In this document: positions 35,817 to 43,966 of the stretch, piece by piece | How positions within the stretch are numbered: position 1 is the first letter of the stretch | Layout of the letters: each line of letters opens with the position of its first letter | Assembly: GCA_036268995.1 (NCBI GenBank) | Contig: DATATB010000096.1 | Span: 11,862 to 75,861 of the forward strand | Reading direction: 5' to 3' | Source: DATATB01 sp036268995 | GTDB lineage: Bacteria; Planctomycetota; Planctomycetia; Pirellulales; PNKZ01 | DNA length: 64,000 nt | The notes under the pieces: generated by a model | The model's input: only the letters and a program-made list of their open reading frames with translations | Database searches by the model: none | What the model was told of the DNA's origin: nothing | Program-made: the position numbers and the translations under genes

Positions 35817-36933
35817 CCGCCGCCGCTTCGAGTTCCCGATGAGCGCGACGCAGCAGCTCCGCGGTTTCTTCCCAGCCGGTGCAGGCGTCGGTGATCGAGA
35901 CGCCGTAGCGTAGCTTGCGCGGATCGCCGCTGAGCTTCTGGCTGCCTTCGTGCAGATTACTTTCGAGCATCAGGCCCAGGATGCTGGTGTTGCCGGCCAC
36001 GCGCTGCTCGATGACGTCGTTCCACACCAGCTCCTGGCGGCGATGATCCTTGTCGCTGTTGGCGTGGCTGCAATCGACCATGATCTTGGGCGGCAAATCG
36101 GCGGCCGACAGACGCTCGAGCGCCGTCTTCAAACTGTCGGCATCGTAATTCGGGCCTGACCGGCCGCCACGCAGAATCAAATGCCCCCAGGGATTGCCAT
36201 GCGTGCTGATGATGCACGTGCGGCCGTGCGGGTCGATGCCTAGAAAACTGTGCGGATGCCGGGCCGAGAGCATGGCGTCGATGGCGATTTGCAGATTGCC
36301 GTCGGTGGCGTTCTTGTAGCCCACGGGCATCGACAAGCCGCTGGCCATTTGCCGATGCGTTTGCGACTCGGTGGTTCGCGCGCCGATCGAAGCCCAACTC
36401 ACCAGGTCCGCCACGTACTGCGGCGTGATGGGATCGAGCATTTCGGTGGCTGCGGGTAATCCCAGCTCGTTGATTTGCAGCAGAATTTTGCGGGCCAGCC
36501 GCAGACCGGCCGCGATGTCGAACGTGTCGTTCAAATACGGATCGTTGATCAGGCCTTTCCAGCCGATCGTCGTGCGCGGCTTTTCGAAATAGACGCGCAT
36601 CACGACTTGGATGCGATCTTCGACTTGCCTGGCCAGCGCCGCCAGCTTCTCGGCGTACTCCAGCGCGGCCTGCTCGTCGTGAATCGAACATGGCCCGACC
36701 ACTGCCAGCAGTCGGCTATCGTCGCCGGCCAGAATGCGGCGGATCGTATCGCGGCCGGCCACGACCACGTCGTTGGCCGCTTCGCTCATCGGCAATTCGC
36801 GTTTCAATTGCCCTGGCGAAATGAGCGGAGCGGTGCTCCGGACATGAATATCTTCAGTCGGCTGCATGAGCACACTATCGGTGTCGGATAAGGCTTTATA
36901 CATCATCTTCCCGATCATAACTGGGCCTGTCAT
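35797..36933 (-). CDS. aroG: 3-deoxy-7-phosphoheptulonate (DAHP) synthase, type I
   Basis: 378 residues. It condenses phosphoenolpyruvate with erythrose 4-phosphate, the first step of aromatic amino acid synthesis. Family motifs: VVGPCSIHD, YFEKPRTTIGWKGLINDP, ATEMLDP, WASIGARTTESQTHRQMASG, GNPWGHLILRGG and MVDCSHANS. Start is uncertain: ATGs at 36918, 36906-36903 and 36867 are also in frame; the first ATG has GGTGGGGG directly upstream. Its C-terminal residues are encoded by the GTGAAAAGTG repeat. It lies about 0.9 kb from trpA on the opposite strand, consistent with a loose aromatic gene neighbourhood. Confidence 0.94.
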   Translation of the reverse strand: MTGPVMIGKMMYKALSDTDSVLMQPTEDIHVRSTAPLISPGQLKRELPMSEAANDVVVAGRDTIRRILAGDDSRLLAVVGPCSIHDEQAALEYAEKLAALARQVEDRIQVVMRVYFEKPRTTIGWKGLINDPYLNDTFDIAAGLRLARKILLQINELGLPAATEMLDPITPQYVADLVSWASIGARTTESQTHRQMASGLSMPVGYKNATDGNLQIAIDAMLSARHPHSFLGIDPHGRTCIISTHGNPWGHLILRGGRSGPNYDADSLKTALERLSAADLPPKIMVDCSHANSDKDHRRQELVWNDVIEQRVAGNTSILGLMLESNLHEGSQKLSGDPRKLRYGVSITDACTGWEETAELLRRAHRELEAAAEVKSEK

Positions 36934-37006
36934 CCCCCACCAGGAGCACCGTGCAACTGGCGTCTACATTGGTGAGATACACCAAAGACGGCGGCTCCCC
37001 GATGTT

Positions 37007-37163
37007 CGTTTTCCGTAGCCCAGTCCTTTAGGGCTGGGTTTACCATCCGCGACCGGATCCACACCTTCTCGTTCCGATGCGGCCGCGGCTGCATCGGAAC
37101 GAGAAGGTGTTTTTCGCGACCGAGTAGTGGTCCCAGCCCTGAAGGGCTGAGCTACGGAAAACG
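37007..37163. repeat. 157-bp nested palindromic element
   Basis: Outer arms: CGTTTTCCGTAGC (37007-37019) and GCTACGGAAAACG (37151-37163). Middle arms: TAGGGCTGGG and CCCAGCCCT. Inner arms: a perfect 20-bp repeat 37061-37080 / 37091-37110 (ACACCTTCTCGTTCC...) around a GC-rich 10-nt loop. No open frame inside. The nested symmetry looks like a small non-autonomous mobile or REP-like element. Confidence 0.93.
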
Positions 37164-37189
37164 CTACTCTTCCCTCTGCACCTTTATCT

Positions 37190-37262
37190 TCATTGATGCC
37201 TTTCTCCCCTTCTTAGCGCTCTTTGCGTCCTTCTGTTTCAAAGCGTTTTTGTTTCAAAGGAT
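37190..37262. repeat. Single arm of the AAGGACGCAAAGA repeat family
   Basis: CTTAGCGCTCTTTGCGTCCTTCTGTTTCAAAG resembles arm 2 of the inverted repeat at 18311-18344. With the palindromic element it fills most of the 456-bp gap before the SufR-like gene. Confidence 0.7.
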
Positions 37263-37337
37263 TTCTGTCCATTTGGAGCCACATAAGGCATTAATTTGTA
37301 ATAAGTTGCGAAGCAGCTCCATTTTTCGCATATCAAG

Positions 37338-37365
37338 TTGCCAAAATTCGGGAAATGGGTAGGAT
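37338..37365 (+). promoter_or_regulatory. Candidate promoter of the Suf cluster
   Basis: TTGCCA (37338-37343), 16-bp spacer, TAGGAT (37360-37365), 24 bp before the ATG of the SufR-like gene. No CAAC-N6-GTTG cyanobacterial SufR site is present. Confidence 0.45.
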
Positions 37366-37389
37366 AAGGGCAGAAGAAAGCCCAAAACG

Positions 37390-38097
37390 ATGAGTTATCC
37401 CAGCGAAACCTCCGATGCCCGACTGCTTGAGCTGCTCGCCGATCGCGGGCCGCTTGGCATTTCGGAACTGTCTGGCCTGAACCATGTTACGCCGACCGCC
37501 GTGCGCCAGCGGCTGGCCCGGCTGATGGAGCAGGGACTCGTGCAGCGCGAGGTGGCGCGCTCCGGCCGGGGACGTCCCAGCCACCGCTACCAGCTCACCG
37601 AGCAGGCTCGCCAACAAGCCCGCAACAGCGAATCGAGCTCCCCAGCAGCCGGCAACAATTTTGCCGACCTGGCTCTGGCCCTGTGGCAAGAAGTGCGAGC
37701 CATTGCCGATCCGGAAGTGCGGCGCGGACTGTTTTTGCGGCTCGCCGGTTCGTTGGCTCAGGCCTATGGCAAGAAGGTCAACGGCCAGTCGCTCGACAGC
37801 CGGCTGGAGCAAGTTCGCGAACTGTTCGCCGAGCGGCATGTGCCGATTGAAATCGAAGCGCACGCAAGCGATCCACAGGCCAGCGAAGGACACGCCGGCG
37901 GCTCGACGCTGACCGTCGTGGATTGCCCGTATCCCGAACTCGCCGAGCGTGATCGCGGGGTGTGCGCGATGGAAAAGATGTTGTTCTCGCAGTTGCTGGA
38001 AACGCCCGTGCGGCTGTCGGCGTGCCGCCTGAATGGGCATAGCTGCTGCCAGTTTGAAACGGGGCCGGGCGCGGATATAGTGGCCGCTTTGCCGTAA
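37390..38097 (+). CDS. SufR-like iron-sulfur-sensing transcriptional regulator
   Basis: 235 residues. N-terminal winged helix (about 10-75: LLELLADRGPLGISELSGL, TAVRQRLARLMEQGLV). The C-terminus has the COG2345/SufR cysteine pattern: C179 in VDCPYPELA, C192 in GVCAM, C212 in SACRLNG and C219-C220 in HSCCQFE (C-x12-C-x19-C-x6-CC). SufR binds a [4Fe-4S] cluster through such cysteines and represses suf genes when cluster supply is adequate. The adjacent sufC/sufB/sufD genes strongly support this role. The extra adjacent cysteine (CC) leaves the exact ligand set unclear. Confidence 0.82.
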   Translation: MSYPSETSDARLLELLADRGPLGISELSGLNHVTPTAVRQRLARLMEQGLVQREVARSGRGRPSHRYQLTEQARQQARNSESSSPAAGNNFADLALALWQEVRAIADPEVRRGLFLRLAGSLAQAYGKKVNGQSLDSRLEQVRELFAERHVPIEIEAHASDPQASEGHAGGSTLTVVDCPYPELAERDRGVCAMEKMLFSQLLETPVRLSACRLNGHSCCQFETGPGADIVAALP

Positions 38098-38160
38098 CCA
38101 CTTAGGCAAATTCCGATTCAACTAACTAAAACGCAGAGCCAAAAAAGAACGACAAAACCC

Positions 38161-38778
38161 ATGACCAAGCCTTGGATTGAAGGCCGTTTCGAAGAAAACG
38201 TGCTGACGACGACCATCGAGCAGGCGATCAACTGGGCCCGGCAGTCGAGCATCTGGCCGATGACCTTCGGGCTGGCCTGTTGTGCCATCGAGATGATGGC
38301 GGCCGGCGCCAGCCGCTACGATATGGATCGCTTCGGGGCCGGGGCTTTTAGGGCGACGCCGCGGCAGGCCGACCTGATGATCGTGGCCGGCACGGTGACC
38401 TACAAAATGGCCAGCCGCGTCCGCCGGCTCTACAACCTAATGCCCGATCCGAAGTACGTGATCGCCATGGGCGCCTGCACGGTCGGCGGCGGGCCGTACT
38501 TCAAGTGGGGCTACCACGTGGCCAAGGGCGTGGACCTGGTCGTGCCGGTGGACGTGTACGTGCCCGGCTGCCCGCCACGGCCCGAAGCCTTGCTCGAAGG
38601 GCTGATGCGCATCCAGGACAAGATCAAGGGACACAAGATCGGCCGCCGCAAAGCCGAGCCCGGCGAAACTGGCACTCACTTCGTGATGGACGACGAGTTG
38701 CCGGTTCCACACCACTCGGGCTATGTGGACGTCGAGGAAAAGCAACCGCTCTTCGACCATCAAAAGATCACCGGCTAA
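38161..38778 (+). CDS. nuoB: NADH-quinone oxidoreductase subunit B (orphan nuoB)
   Basis: 205 residues. NuoB carries cluster N2, the last [4Fe-4S] centre before quinone. The ligands are all present: C40-C41 (LACCAIEMM), C106 (GACTVGGG) and C137 (VPGCPPRPE). ATPRQADLMIVAGTVTYKM is the conserved middle segment. It is 20-30 residues longer at the C-terminus than the shortest NuoB proteins. No other nuo gene is nearby: it is alone between the SufR-like gene (63 bp) and sufC (60 bp). It is either a relocated complex I subunit or a special-purpose copy tied to cluster assembly. Confidence 0.93.
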   Translation: MTKPWIEGRFEENVLTTTIEQAINWARQSSIWPMTFGLACCAIEMMAAGASRYDMDRFGAGAFRATPRQADLMIVAGTVTYKMASRVRRLYNLMPDPKYVIAMGACTVGGGPYFKWGYHVAKGVDLVVPVDVYVPGCPPRPEALLEGLMRIQDKIKGHKIGRRKAEPGETGTHFVMDDELPVPHHSGYVDVEEKQPLFDHQKITG

Positions 38779-38838
38779 GCCGGCTTACATTCAGCTTCGC
38801 AATCCAACTTCACCGCAATCAATCGACACCACGGATTC

Positions 38839-39669
38839 ATGACCGAAATACTCAAGATCAACGACCTGCACGTTTCCATCGAAGGCAAGGCGATCCTGCG
38901 CGGCGTGACGCTCGAGATCAAGCGCGGCGAGACGCACGCCTTGATGGGCCCCAACGGCTCGGGCAAGACCACGCTGGGTTACGCCATCATGGGCCACCCA
39001 AACTACGAAGTGACCTCCGGCACGATCGAGCTGAATGGCAAGGATGTGTTGGCAATGGAGCCCAACCAGCGGGCTCGGGCCGGCATCTTTCTGGCGTTTC
39101 AGCGACCGATGTCGATTCCCGGCGTGAAGATGGCCGACTTTTTGCGGCATGCCACGACCAACGTCCGCCGGCCCGATCGCAAAGAAGGCGAGGAGCTGAT
39201 TCCCATGCGTGAGTTCCGCAAGGACCTCAAGGCCAAGATGGAACAGTTGCGGATGGATCCCGAGTTCGCCCGCCGCTATGTGAATGACGGTTTTTCCGGC
39301 GGCGAGATGAAGCGAGCCGAGATTCTGCAAATGGCCATGCTGCGGCCGAAGTTTGCCATTCTCGACGAGACCGACAGCGGCCTGGACGTGGACGCGGTGC
39401 GGCTGGCCAGCCAGAGCATCGCCGAGATCGGCGGCGCCGAAATGGGCATTCTGATCATCACGCATCACGACAAGCTGCTCGAGCACAACCGGCCCGACTT
39501 CACGCACGTGATGCTGGGCGGGCGGATCGTCGAGACCGGCGGCCCCGAATTGGCAGAAGAATTGCACAAGCAAGGTTACGACCGCATCCGCGCGGCGCAC
39601 CCGCAGGCGGCCGCCGACGAAGAGGCCATGAAAGAAGGCACAACGGCCCTGGAATCGGCAATCGGATAA
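38839..39669 (+). CDS. sufC: Fe-S cluster assembly ATPase SufC
   Basis: 276 residues. ABC ATPase of the SufBCD scaffold. Walker A GPNGSGKTT at 37-45, Q-loop in LAFQRPMSIPG, signature FSGGEMKRAEILQ at 152-164, Walker B ILDETDSGLDVDA at 174-186 and the switch His in IITHHDKLL. The SufC-specific ETDSGLD replaces the usual DEPTSGLD. Energises cluster assembly in the cytoplasm with SufB and SufD. Confidence 0.97.
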   Translation: MTEILKINDLHVSIEGKAILRGVTLEIKRGETHALMGPNGSGKTTLGYAIMGHPNYEVTSGTIELNGKDVLAMEPNQRARAGIFLAFQRPMSIPGVKMADFLRHATTNVRRPDRKEGEELIPMREFRKDLKAKMEQLRMDPEFARRYVNDGFSGGEMKRAEILQMAMLRPKFAILDETDSGLDVDAVRLASQSIAEIGGAEMGILIITHHDKLLEHNRPDFTHVMLGGRIVETGGPELAEELHKQGYDRIRAAHPQAAADEEAMKEGTTALESAIG

Positions 39670-39684
39670 ATACCAACGATGAAC

Positions 39685-39763
39685 GGGGAATGCGGAATGA
39701 TGAATGAAAAGACAAGACATTCATCCTCCTCATTCCGCATTCATCATTCATAATTCATCATTC
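39685..39763. repeat. AATGCGGAATGATGAATG inverted repeat between sufC and sufB
   Basis: Left arm 39685-39707, right arm 39717-39763 (CATTCCGCATTCATCATTC...). The sufC-sufB gap is therefore almost entirely repeat; the hairpin could lower read-through or stabilise the 5' transcript. The sufB start is at 39773. Confidence 0.92.
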
Positions 39764-39772
39764 GGAACTCAC

Positions 39773-41188
39773 ATGGCTACTGAACTCAAGCACGAAAACT
39801 TCGACGTCGGACTGGGCGAAATCAACAAGTATGATTTCCGCAACGACGAGAAGTACATTTTCAAAAGCCAGAAGGGGCTCAACCCCCAGATCGTCGCCCA
39901 GATCTCGGAGATGAAGAATGAGCCGCAGTGGATGCGCGACTTCCGGCTCAAGAGCCTGGAAATCTTCAACTCCAAGCCCATGCCCCACTGGGGCGGCAAG
40001 ATCGACCTCAACTTCCAGGACATCTTCTATTACATCAAGCCTTCGGACCGCCAGGGCCACACCTGGGACGAAGTGCCCGAGGACATCAAGAACACGTTCG
40101 ACCGGCTGGGCATTCCCGAGGCCGAGAAAAAGTTCCTGGCCGGCGTGAAGGCCCAGTACGAGAGCGAAGTGGTCTACGGCTCGCTGCGCGAAGACTTGAG
40201 CGCGCAGGGCGTGATCTTCACCGACACCGACTCGGCGCTGCGCGAGCATCCCGACTTGCTGCGCGAGTACTTCGGCACGATCATTCCGTCTTCGGACAAC
40301 AAGTTCGCCGCGCTCAACTCGGCCGTCTGGTCGGGCGGATCGTTCATCTACGTGCCCAAGGGCGTGAAGATCGACTTCCCCTTGCAGGCCTATTTCCGCA
40401 TCAATGCCGAGAACATGGGCCAGTTCGAGCGGACGCTGATCATCGTCGACGAGGGCGCACAGATTCACTACGTCGAAGGTTGCACGGCTCCCATGTACAC
40501 GACCGAGAGCCTGCATTCGGCCGTGGTCGAAATCATCGTCAAGCGCGGCGCCCGTTGCCGCTATACCACGATCCAGAACTGGGCCAACAACATCTACAAC
40601 CTGGTCACCAAGCGGGCCGTGGCCTACCAGGACGCGATGATGGAATGGATCGACGGCAACCTGGGCAGCCGGCTGACCATGAAGTACCCGGCCGTGTACA
40701 TGCTCGAGCCGGGAGCCCGGGGCGAGATCCTGTCGATCGCCTTCGCCTCGAAGGGCCAGCACCAGGACGCGGGGGCCAAAGTCGTGCATGCCGCCCCGCA
40801 CACGTCCAGCCGCATCATCTCGAAGTCGATTTCCAAGAACGGCGGCCGCGCCAGTTATCGCGGCCTAGTGAAGGTGGAGAAGGGGGCCCACAAGTCGAAG
40901 TCGAGCGTCGTCTGCGACGCGCTGATTCTCGACCCCAAGAGCCGCAGCGACACGTATCCCTATATCGAGATCGAAGACCAGGACGTGACCGTCGGCCACG
41001 AGGCCAGCGTCTCGCGCATCGGCGAGGAGCAGCTTTTTTATCTGACCAGCCGTGGGCTGTCGGAAGCCGAGGCCAGCACGATGATCGTCAACGGCTTCAT
41101 CGAGCCGCTGGTCAAAGAGCTGCCGATGGAATACGCCGTCGAGATGAACCGCCTGATCGAGCTCCAGATGGAAGGCACGGTGGGGTGA
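39773..41188 (+). CDS. sufB: Fe-S cluster assembly scaffold protein SufB
   Basis: 471 residues from ATG 39773; the in-frame sequence before it is repeat. Beta-helix core domain with the family motifs FAALNSAVWSGGSFIYVPKGV, YVEGCTAPMYTTESLHSAV (cluster-proximal Cys) and SKSISKNGGRASYRGLV, plus the C-terminal helices ending MEYAVEMNRLIELQMEG. Forms SufBC2D. Usual length for bacterial SufB (about 470-495). Confidence 0.97.
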   Translation: MATELKHENFDVGLGEINKYDFRNDEKYIFKSQKGLNPQIVAQISEMKNEPQWMRDFRLKSLEIFNSKPMPHWGGKIDLNFQDIFYYIKPSDRQGHTWDEVPEDIKNTFDRLGIPEAEKKFLAGVKAQYESEVVYGSLREDLSAQGVIFTDTDSALREHPDLLREYFGTIIPSSDNKFAALNSAVWSGGSFIYVPKGVKIDFPLQAYFRINAENMGQFERTLIIVDEGAQIHYVEGCTAPMYTTESLHSAVVEIIVKRGARCRYTTIQNWANNIYNLVTKRAVAYQDAMMEWIDGNLGSRLTMKYPAVYMLEPGARGEILSIAFASKGQHQDAGAKVVHAAPHTSSRIISKSISKNGGRASYRGLVKVEKGAHKSKSSVVCDALILDPKSRSDTYPYIEIEDQDVTVGHEASVSRIGEEQLFYLTSRGLSEAEASTMIVNGFIEPLVKELPMEYAVEMNRLIELQMEGTVG

Positions 41189-41223
41189 TCGGTCCCGAAG
41201 TCTTGAGCCCGGCTTTCGGGTGC

Positions 41224-41247
41224 CATGCCCACGCTCGCGTGGGCATG
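41224..41247. repeat. Hairpin CATGCCCACG-CTCG-CGTGGGCATG
   Basis: Perfect 10-bp arms and a 4-nt loop, 36 bp after the sufB stop. There is no T run, so intrinsic termination is not clear; it may be a dispersed repeat unit. Confidence 0.9.
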
Positions 41248-41304
41248 TTCGTTATGACGGGCGGCCAAGTCGGGGCAGCCCATTCGTTTCTGAAGTGGTC
41301 GGGT

Positions 41305-42594
41305 ATGCGGTGGATCCCAGTTTTTGTTGCTCTTGTCGGAAGCCTAGCCATTTCGTGCGCAGCGGAACAGGCGAAGGCGCTGGCTGATCCCTTCTCCGAA
41401 ATCGGCGCCATCGAGAAGACAGCGGATCACAAAAATCCCAGCGACGTGCGACACCTGATGGAGTCCGCGCGACGGCTCACGCTGCACGGGACCGCGCGCG
41501 GCTACGCCCGAGAGCTGCTCGCGATCGCCCCGAACGACGAGGCCGCCCGAGCTTTTCTGCACTATAAGAAATTTGTCGACGCCAACAGTGAGCCCGTGTG
41601 GCTTGATTGGTTCGACGCGGGCATGTGGCAGTCGTTCGGCACAGTGCGCGATCCGAACCTCGGATATTGCCTCGTCAGCGATCGAAAGGCGGTTCAAGAC
41701 GGCCGTATCCGCTCGCGCGATCTCGGGCTGGTTTCCATCCAGGACTGGGACAACCGGCACTCCAGTTGGAACACGGCCCACGAGGTGGATTCGCGGTTCT
41801 TTCACATTCGATCGACGATCCCTTTTGCGGCCGTTTGGTATGTTGCGGACGACTTGGACCGACTGGCGCTCGCGTATCTAGACTTGTTCGAGATCGAGCG
41901 TTTGCCTCCCAAGCGATTCACGGTCCATTTGTATGGGACGCAGGCCGACGCCGTCGCCGCCCAGGCGGATGCACCGCTGTTGAAGACGTACGGAGCGTAC
42001 TATTCGCCGCCGCAACAGATTTTGCACGTCGAATTTGACTCGCTTGGCGGCCTGACGGCTGTGCGGCACGAGGTGGCTCATGCCTTGAATCGCGAGTTCG
42101 CCGACCCCAACCCGCCTCAGTGGTTCGACGAGGGGATCGGCGTCCTGTGCCAGTTCGCAGTGCCGACGGAGGACGGGCGATTTGAGTTTGGCCAATTCCC
42201 GGCGGATCACGGCTTCGGCACGAAGTTTATTGAAGAAACACGTTCGGGCTTCAAGCAGCGGATGGCGACGATCCATTCGACCGCTCACGTCGTGACTGAT
42301 TCTCATTACTACTCGATGTTCCGTTCGATGGTCGACTTTTTTATGGAGGCGGAAAATCGAAAATACCGCATGGTCTTCATCGACACGATGTTTCGCCACC
42401 GCCGCGACCCATCGCAATTGGTGACGTTGCCCGGGATCGACGACGAGTGGGTCCGCTACGTCCTGACGCTGCGGCCTGATGACGGGTGGCACTGGAAGCC
42501 CTATCCTACGGAGCGGGCCGAGTTGATGCAGCGCGTGATTGCGGCGGGCACATCCTCGGTCATCTTCGCTTCCGCCAAACTTGGGGCAAACTAA
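41305..42594 (+). CDS. Exported DUF1570-like protein with HExxH zinc peptidase motif
   Basis: 429 residues from ATG 41305 (MRWIPVFVALVGSLAIS is a signal peptide; a Cys follows, so a lipoprotein is possible). The motif RHEVAHALNREF has H255-E256-H259, with a third-ligand candidate E276 in QWFDEGIGV, the pattern of gluzincin peptidases and of the DUF1570 family. The N-terminal part has helical, TPR-like sequence. Substrate unknown. It lies between sufB and sufD in the same direction but shows no iron-sulfur motif, so a role in the Suf pathway is doubtful; shared transcription is likely. Confidence 0.8.
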   Translation: MRWIPVFVALVGSLAISCAAEQAKALADPFSEIGAIEKTADHKNPSDVRHLMESARRLTLHGTARGYARELLAIAPNDEAARAFLHYKKFVDANSEPVWLDWFDAGMWQSFGTVRDPNLGYCLVSDRKAVQDGRIRSRDLGLVSIQDWDNRHSSWNTAHEVDSRFFHIRSTIPFAAVWYVADDLDRLALAYLDLFEIERLPPKRFTVHLYGTQADAVAAQADAPLLKTYGAYYSPPQQILHVEFDSLGGLTAVRHEVAHALNREFADPNPPQWFDEGIGVLCQFAVPTEDGRFEFGQFPADHGFGTKFIEETRSGFKQRMATIHSTAHVVTDSHYYSMFRSMVDFFMEAENRKYRMVFIDTMFRHRRDPSQLVTLPGIDDEWVRYVLTLRPDDGWHWKPYPTERAELMQRVIAAGTSSVIFASAKLGAN

Positions 42595-42595
42595 C

Positions 42596-43870
42596 GTGCG
42601 AGCAGCGCGGTTTTCACTAGCGATCGGACTCGGCATCGCGCTGGCCGCCGGGCCAGGCGGTTGCGGACGCCATGAAACCGCGCCGGAGTCCAGCACCACC
42701 GGCAGCAGCTCGGCGCCAGTTGCCACGGCGACGCCAGCCAAGCCCGCCCCGCAGGCTTCGCCCGCCGAGTGCCGCAAGTTTGCGGATGAGTTTTTGCAGG
42801 CGGTTGAAACGGGCAAGCTGAATCGGCTCAATGAAAAATTCAATTGGCCGGCGCTGCTGGATCGCGCGACGGCCGCCATCCAGGCGCCGCCACAAACGCA
42901 AAAACCATTCAAAGAGAACGGCGCGCGGCAGGCAATCGATGCGGAGCGCGGGTTTTCGGCCAAACTGCTGGAAACGATCAAGGCTGGTGGAAAACTCAAA
43001 TTCCTGCGCGTACACGACGTGGATCATGACCGGCGCGTAATGTTCCGCCTGGTAAGCAAGGACGACAAGCTGGGCTATCTCGATTTTGTGCTGGGGAAAA
43101 ATGCACGCGATCAATTGCGGATCGTGGACGTCGATGCCGCGCAGGACGGGCAATTGCTGTCGACCACGATTCGCGAAGCGTATTTGCAGCGCCTGGCCGA
43201 CGAGCAGCCCCAGTTCGGCGCCTCGCTGACCGGCGACGATCGGGCGTTTTTTGAGGCGGCGCCGCAACTGACTCAGATCGCCGCGTTCCGCCGCACCGGC
43301 AACTTTCGCCGGGCCATGGAAGCCTTCGAGCAGTTGCCACGAGACGTGCAAGCCCGCAAGAGTTTCCAGCGGCTGCACGTAGCCATCGCCGGAGGGCTGG
43401 GCGACAAGGCATATGCCGATGCCCTGGACGAGTTTCGCGCTCATTTTCCGGACGATCCGAGCCAGAACCTGCTTTCGGCCGACGATTACCTGCGCGACAA
43501 ACAGTACGACAAAGCGGCCGGCTGCATCCACCGGCTCGATCAGCACGTAGACGACCCGTACCTGGACGTGATGCTGGCCCGGCTGTATTTGCAGGCCGGC
43601 GAGCCGCAGATGGCGCGGGCGGCTGCCGATGCCGCCATCCGGCGTGCGCCGCGCGAGCTGGAGAGCTACGAGGCCCGGTTGTCGGTCTCGCTGGAAGAAA
43701 AGAACTTCGACGAGACCGCGCGGCTGCTGTACTTTATTGGCACACGATTCGGAGCTAAGTTTCACGATTTGAAGAAGCTGCCGGCCTATGCCGAGTTCGT
43801 CAAATCGCCGCAATACACCGAGTGGCTCAAGGCACAAGCCGCCGCGCCGCAGCAAGCCAATACCAAGTAG
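42596..43870 (+). CDS. Exported hypothetical protein with TPR-like C-terminus
   Basis: 424 residues from GTG 42596, two bases after the previous stop; in-frame sequence upstream overlaps the previous gene. N-terminal LAIGLGIALAAGPGGCGRHE is a signal peptide with a Cys that may be lipidated. A Ser/Thr/Pro linker (30-60) leads to a globular part with VMFRLVSKDDKLGYLDF, then a helical repeat region (about 260-400) with the TPR-like LARLYLQAGEPQMARAAADAAIR. Not otherwise recognised. The stop codon TAG lies within the first bases of a GTAGGGTGGGC repeat, so the C-terminus may have been set by repeat insertion. Confidence 0.75.
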   Translation: MRAARFSLAIGLGIALAAGPGGCGRHETAPESSTTGSSSAPVATATPAKPAPQASPAECRKFADEFLQAVETGKLNRLNEKFNWPALLDRATAAIQAPPQTQKPFKENGARQAIDAERGFSAKLLETIKAGGKLKFLRVHDVDHDRRVMFRLVSKDDKLGYLDFVLGKNARDQLRIVDVDAAQDGQLLSTTIREAYLQRLADEQPQFGASLTGDDRAFFEAAPQLTQIAAFRRTGNFRRAMEAFEQLPRDVQARKSFQRLHVAIAGGLGDKAYADALDEFRAHFPDDPSQNLLSADDYLRDKQYDKAAGCIHRLDQHVDDPYLDVMLARLYLQAGEPQMARAAADAAIRRAPRELESYEARLSVSLEEKNFDETARLLYFIGTRFGAKFHDLKKLPAYAEFVKSPQYTEWLKAQAAAPQQANTK

Positions 43871-43943
43871 GGTGGGCACTGCCCACCACCCGACTGAAAC
43901 CAAAATGTAAGAGCGAAGAACCGGTGGGCGGTGCCCACCCTAC
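43867..43943. repeat. GTAGGGTGGGC...GCCCACCCTAC inverted repeat before sufD
   Basis: Left arm 43867-43890 and right arm 43923-43943, each with an inner GTGGGC/GCCCAC palindrome. The preceding gene's TAG stop is inside the left arm; sufD starts 24 bp after the right arm. Confidence 0.93.
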
Positions 43944-43966
43944 GAGAAAACGTGAGACAACCGCTG

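Noticed and set aside
39928..41200. Upstream extension of the DUF1570-like frame across sufB
   Set aside because: It is the +1-type shadow of sufB. The signal peptide at 41305 marks the true start.
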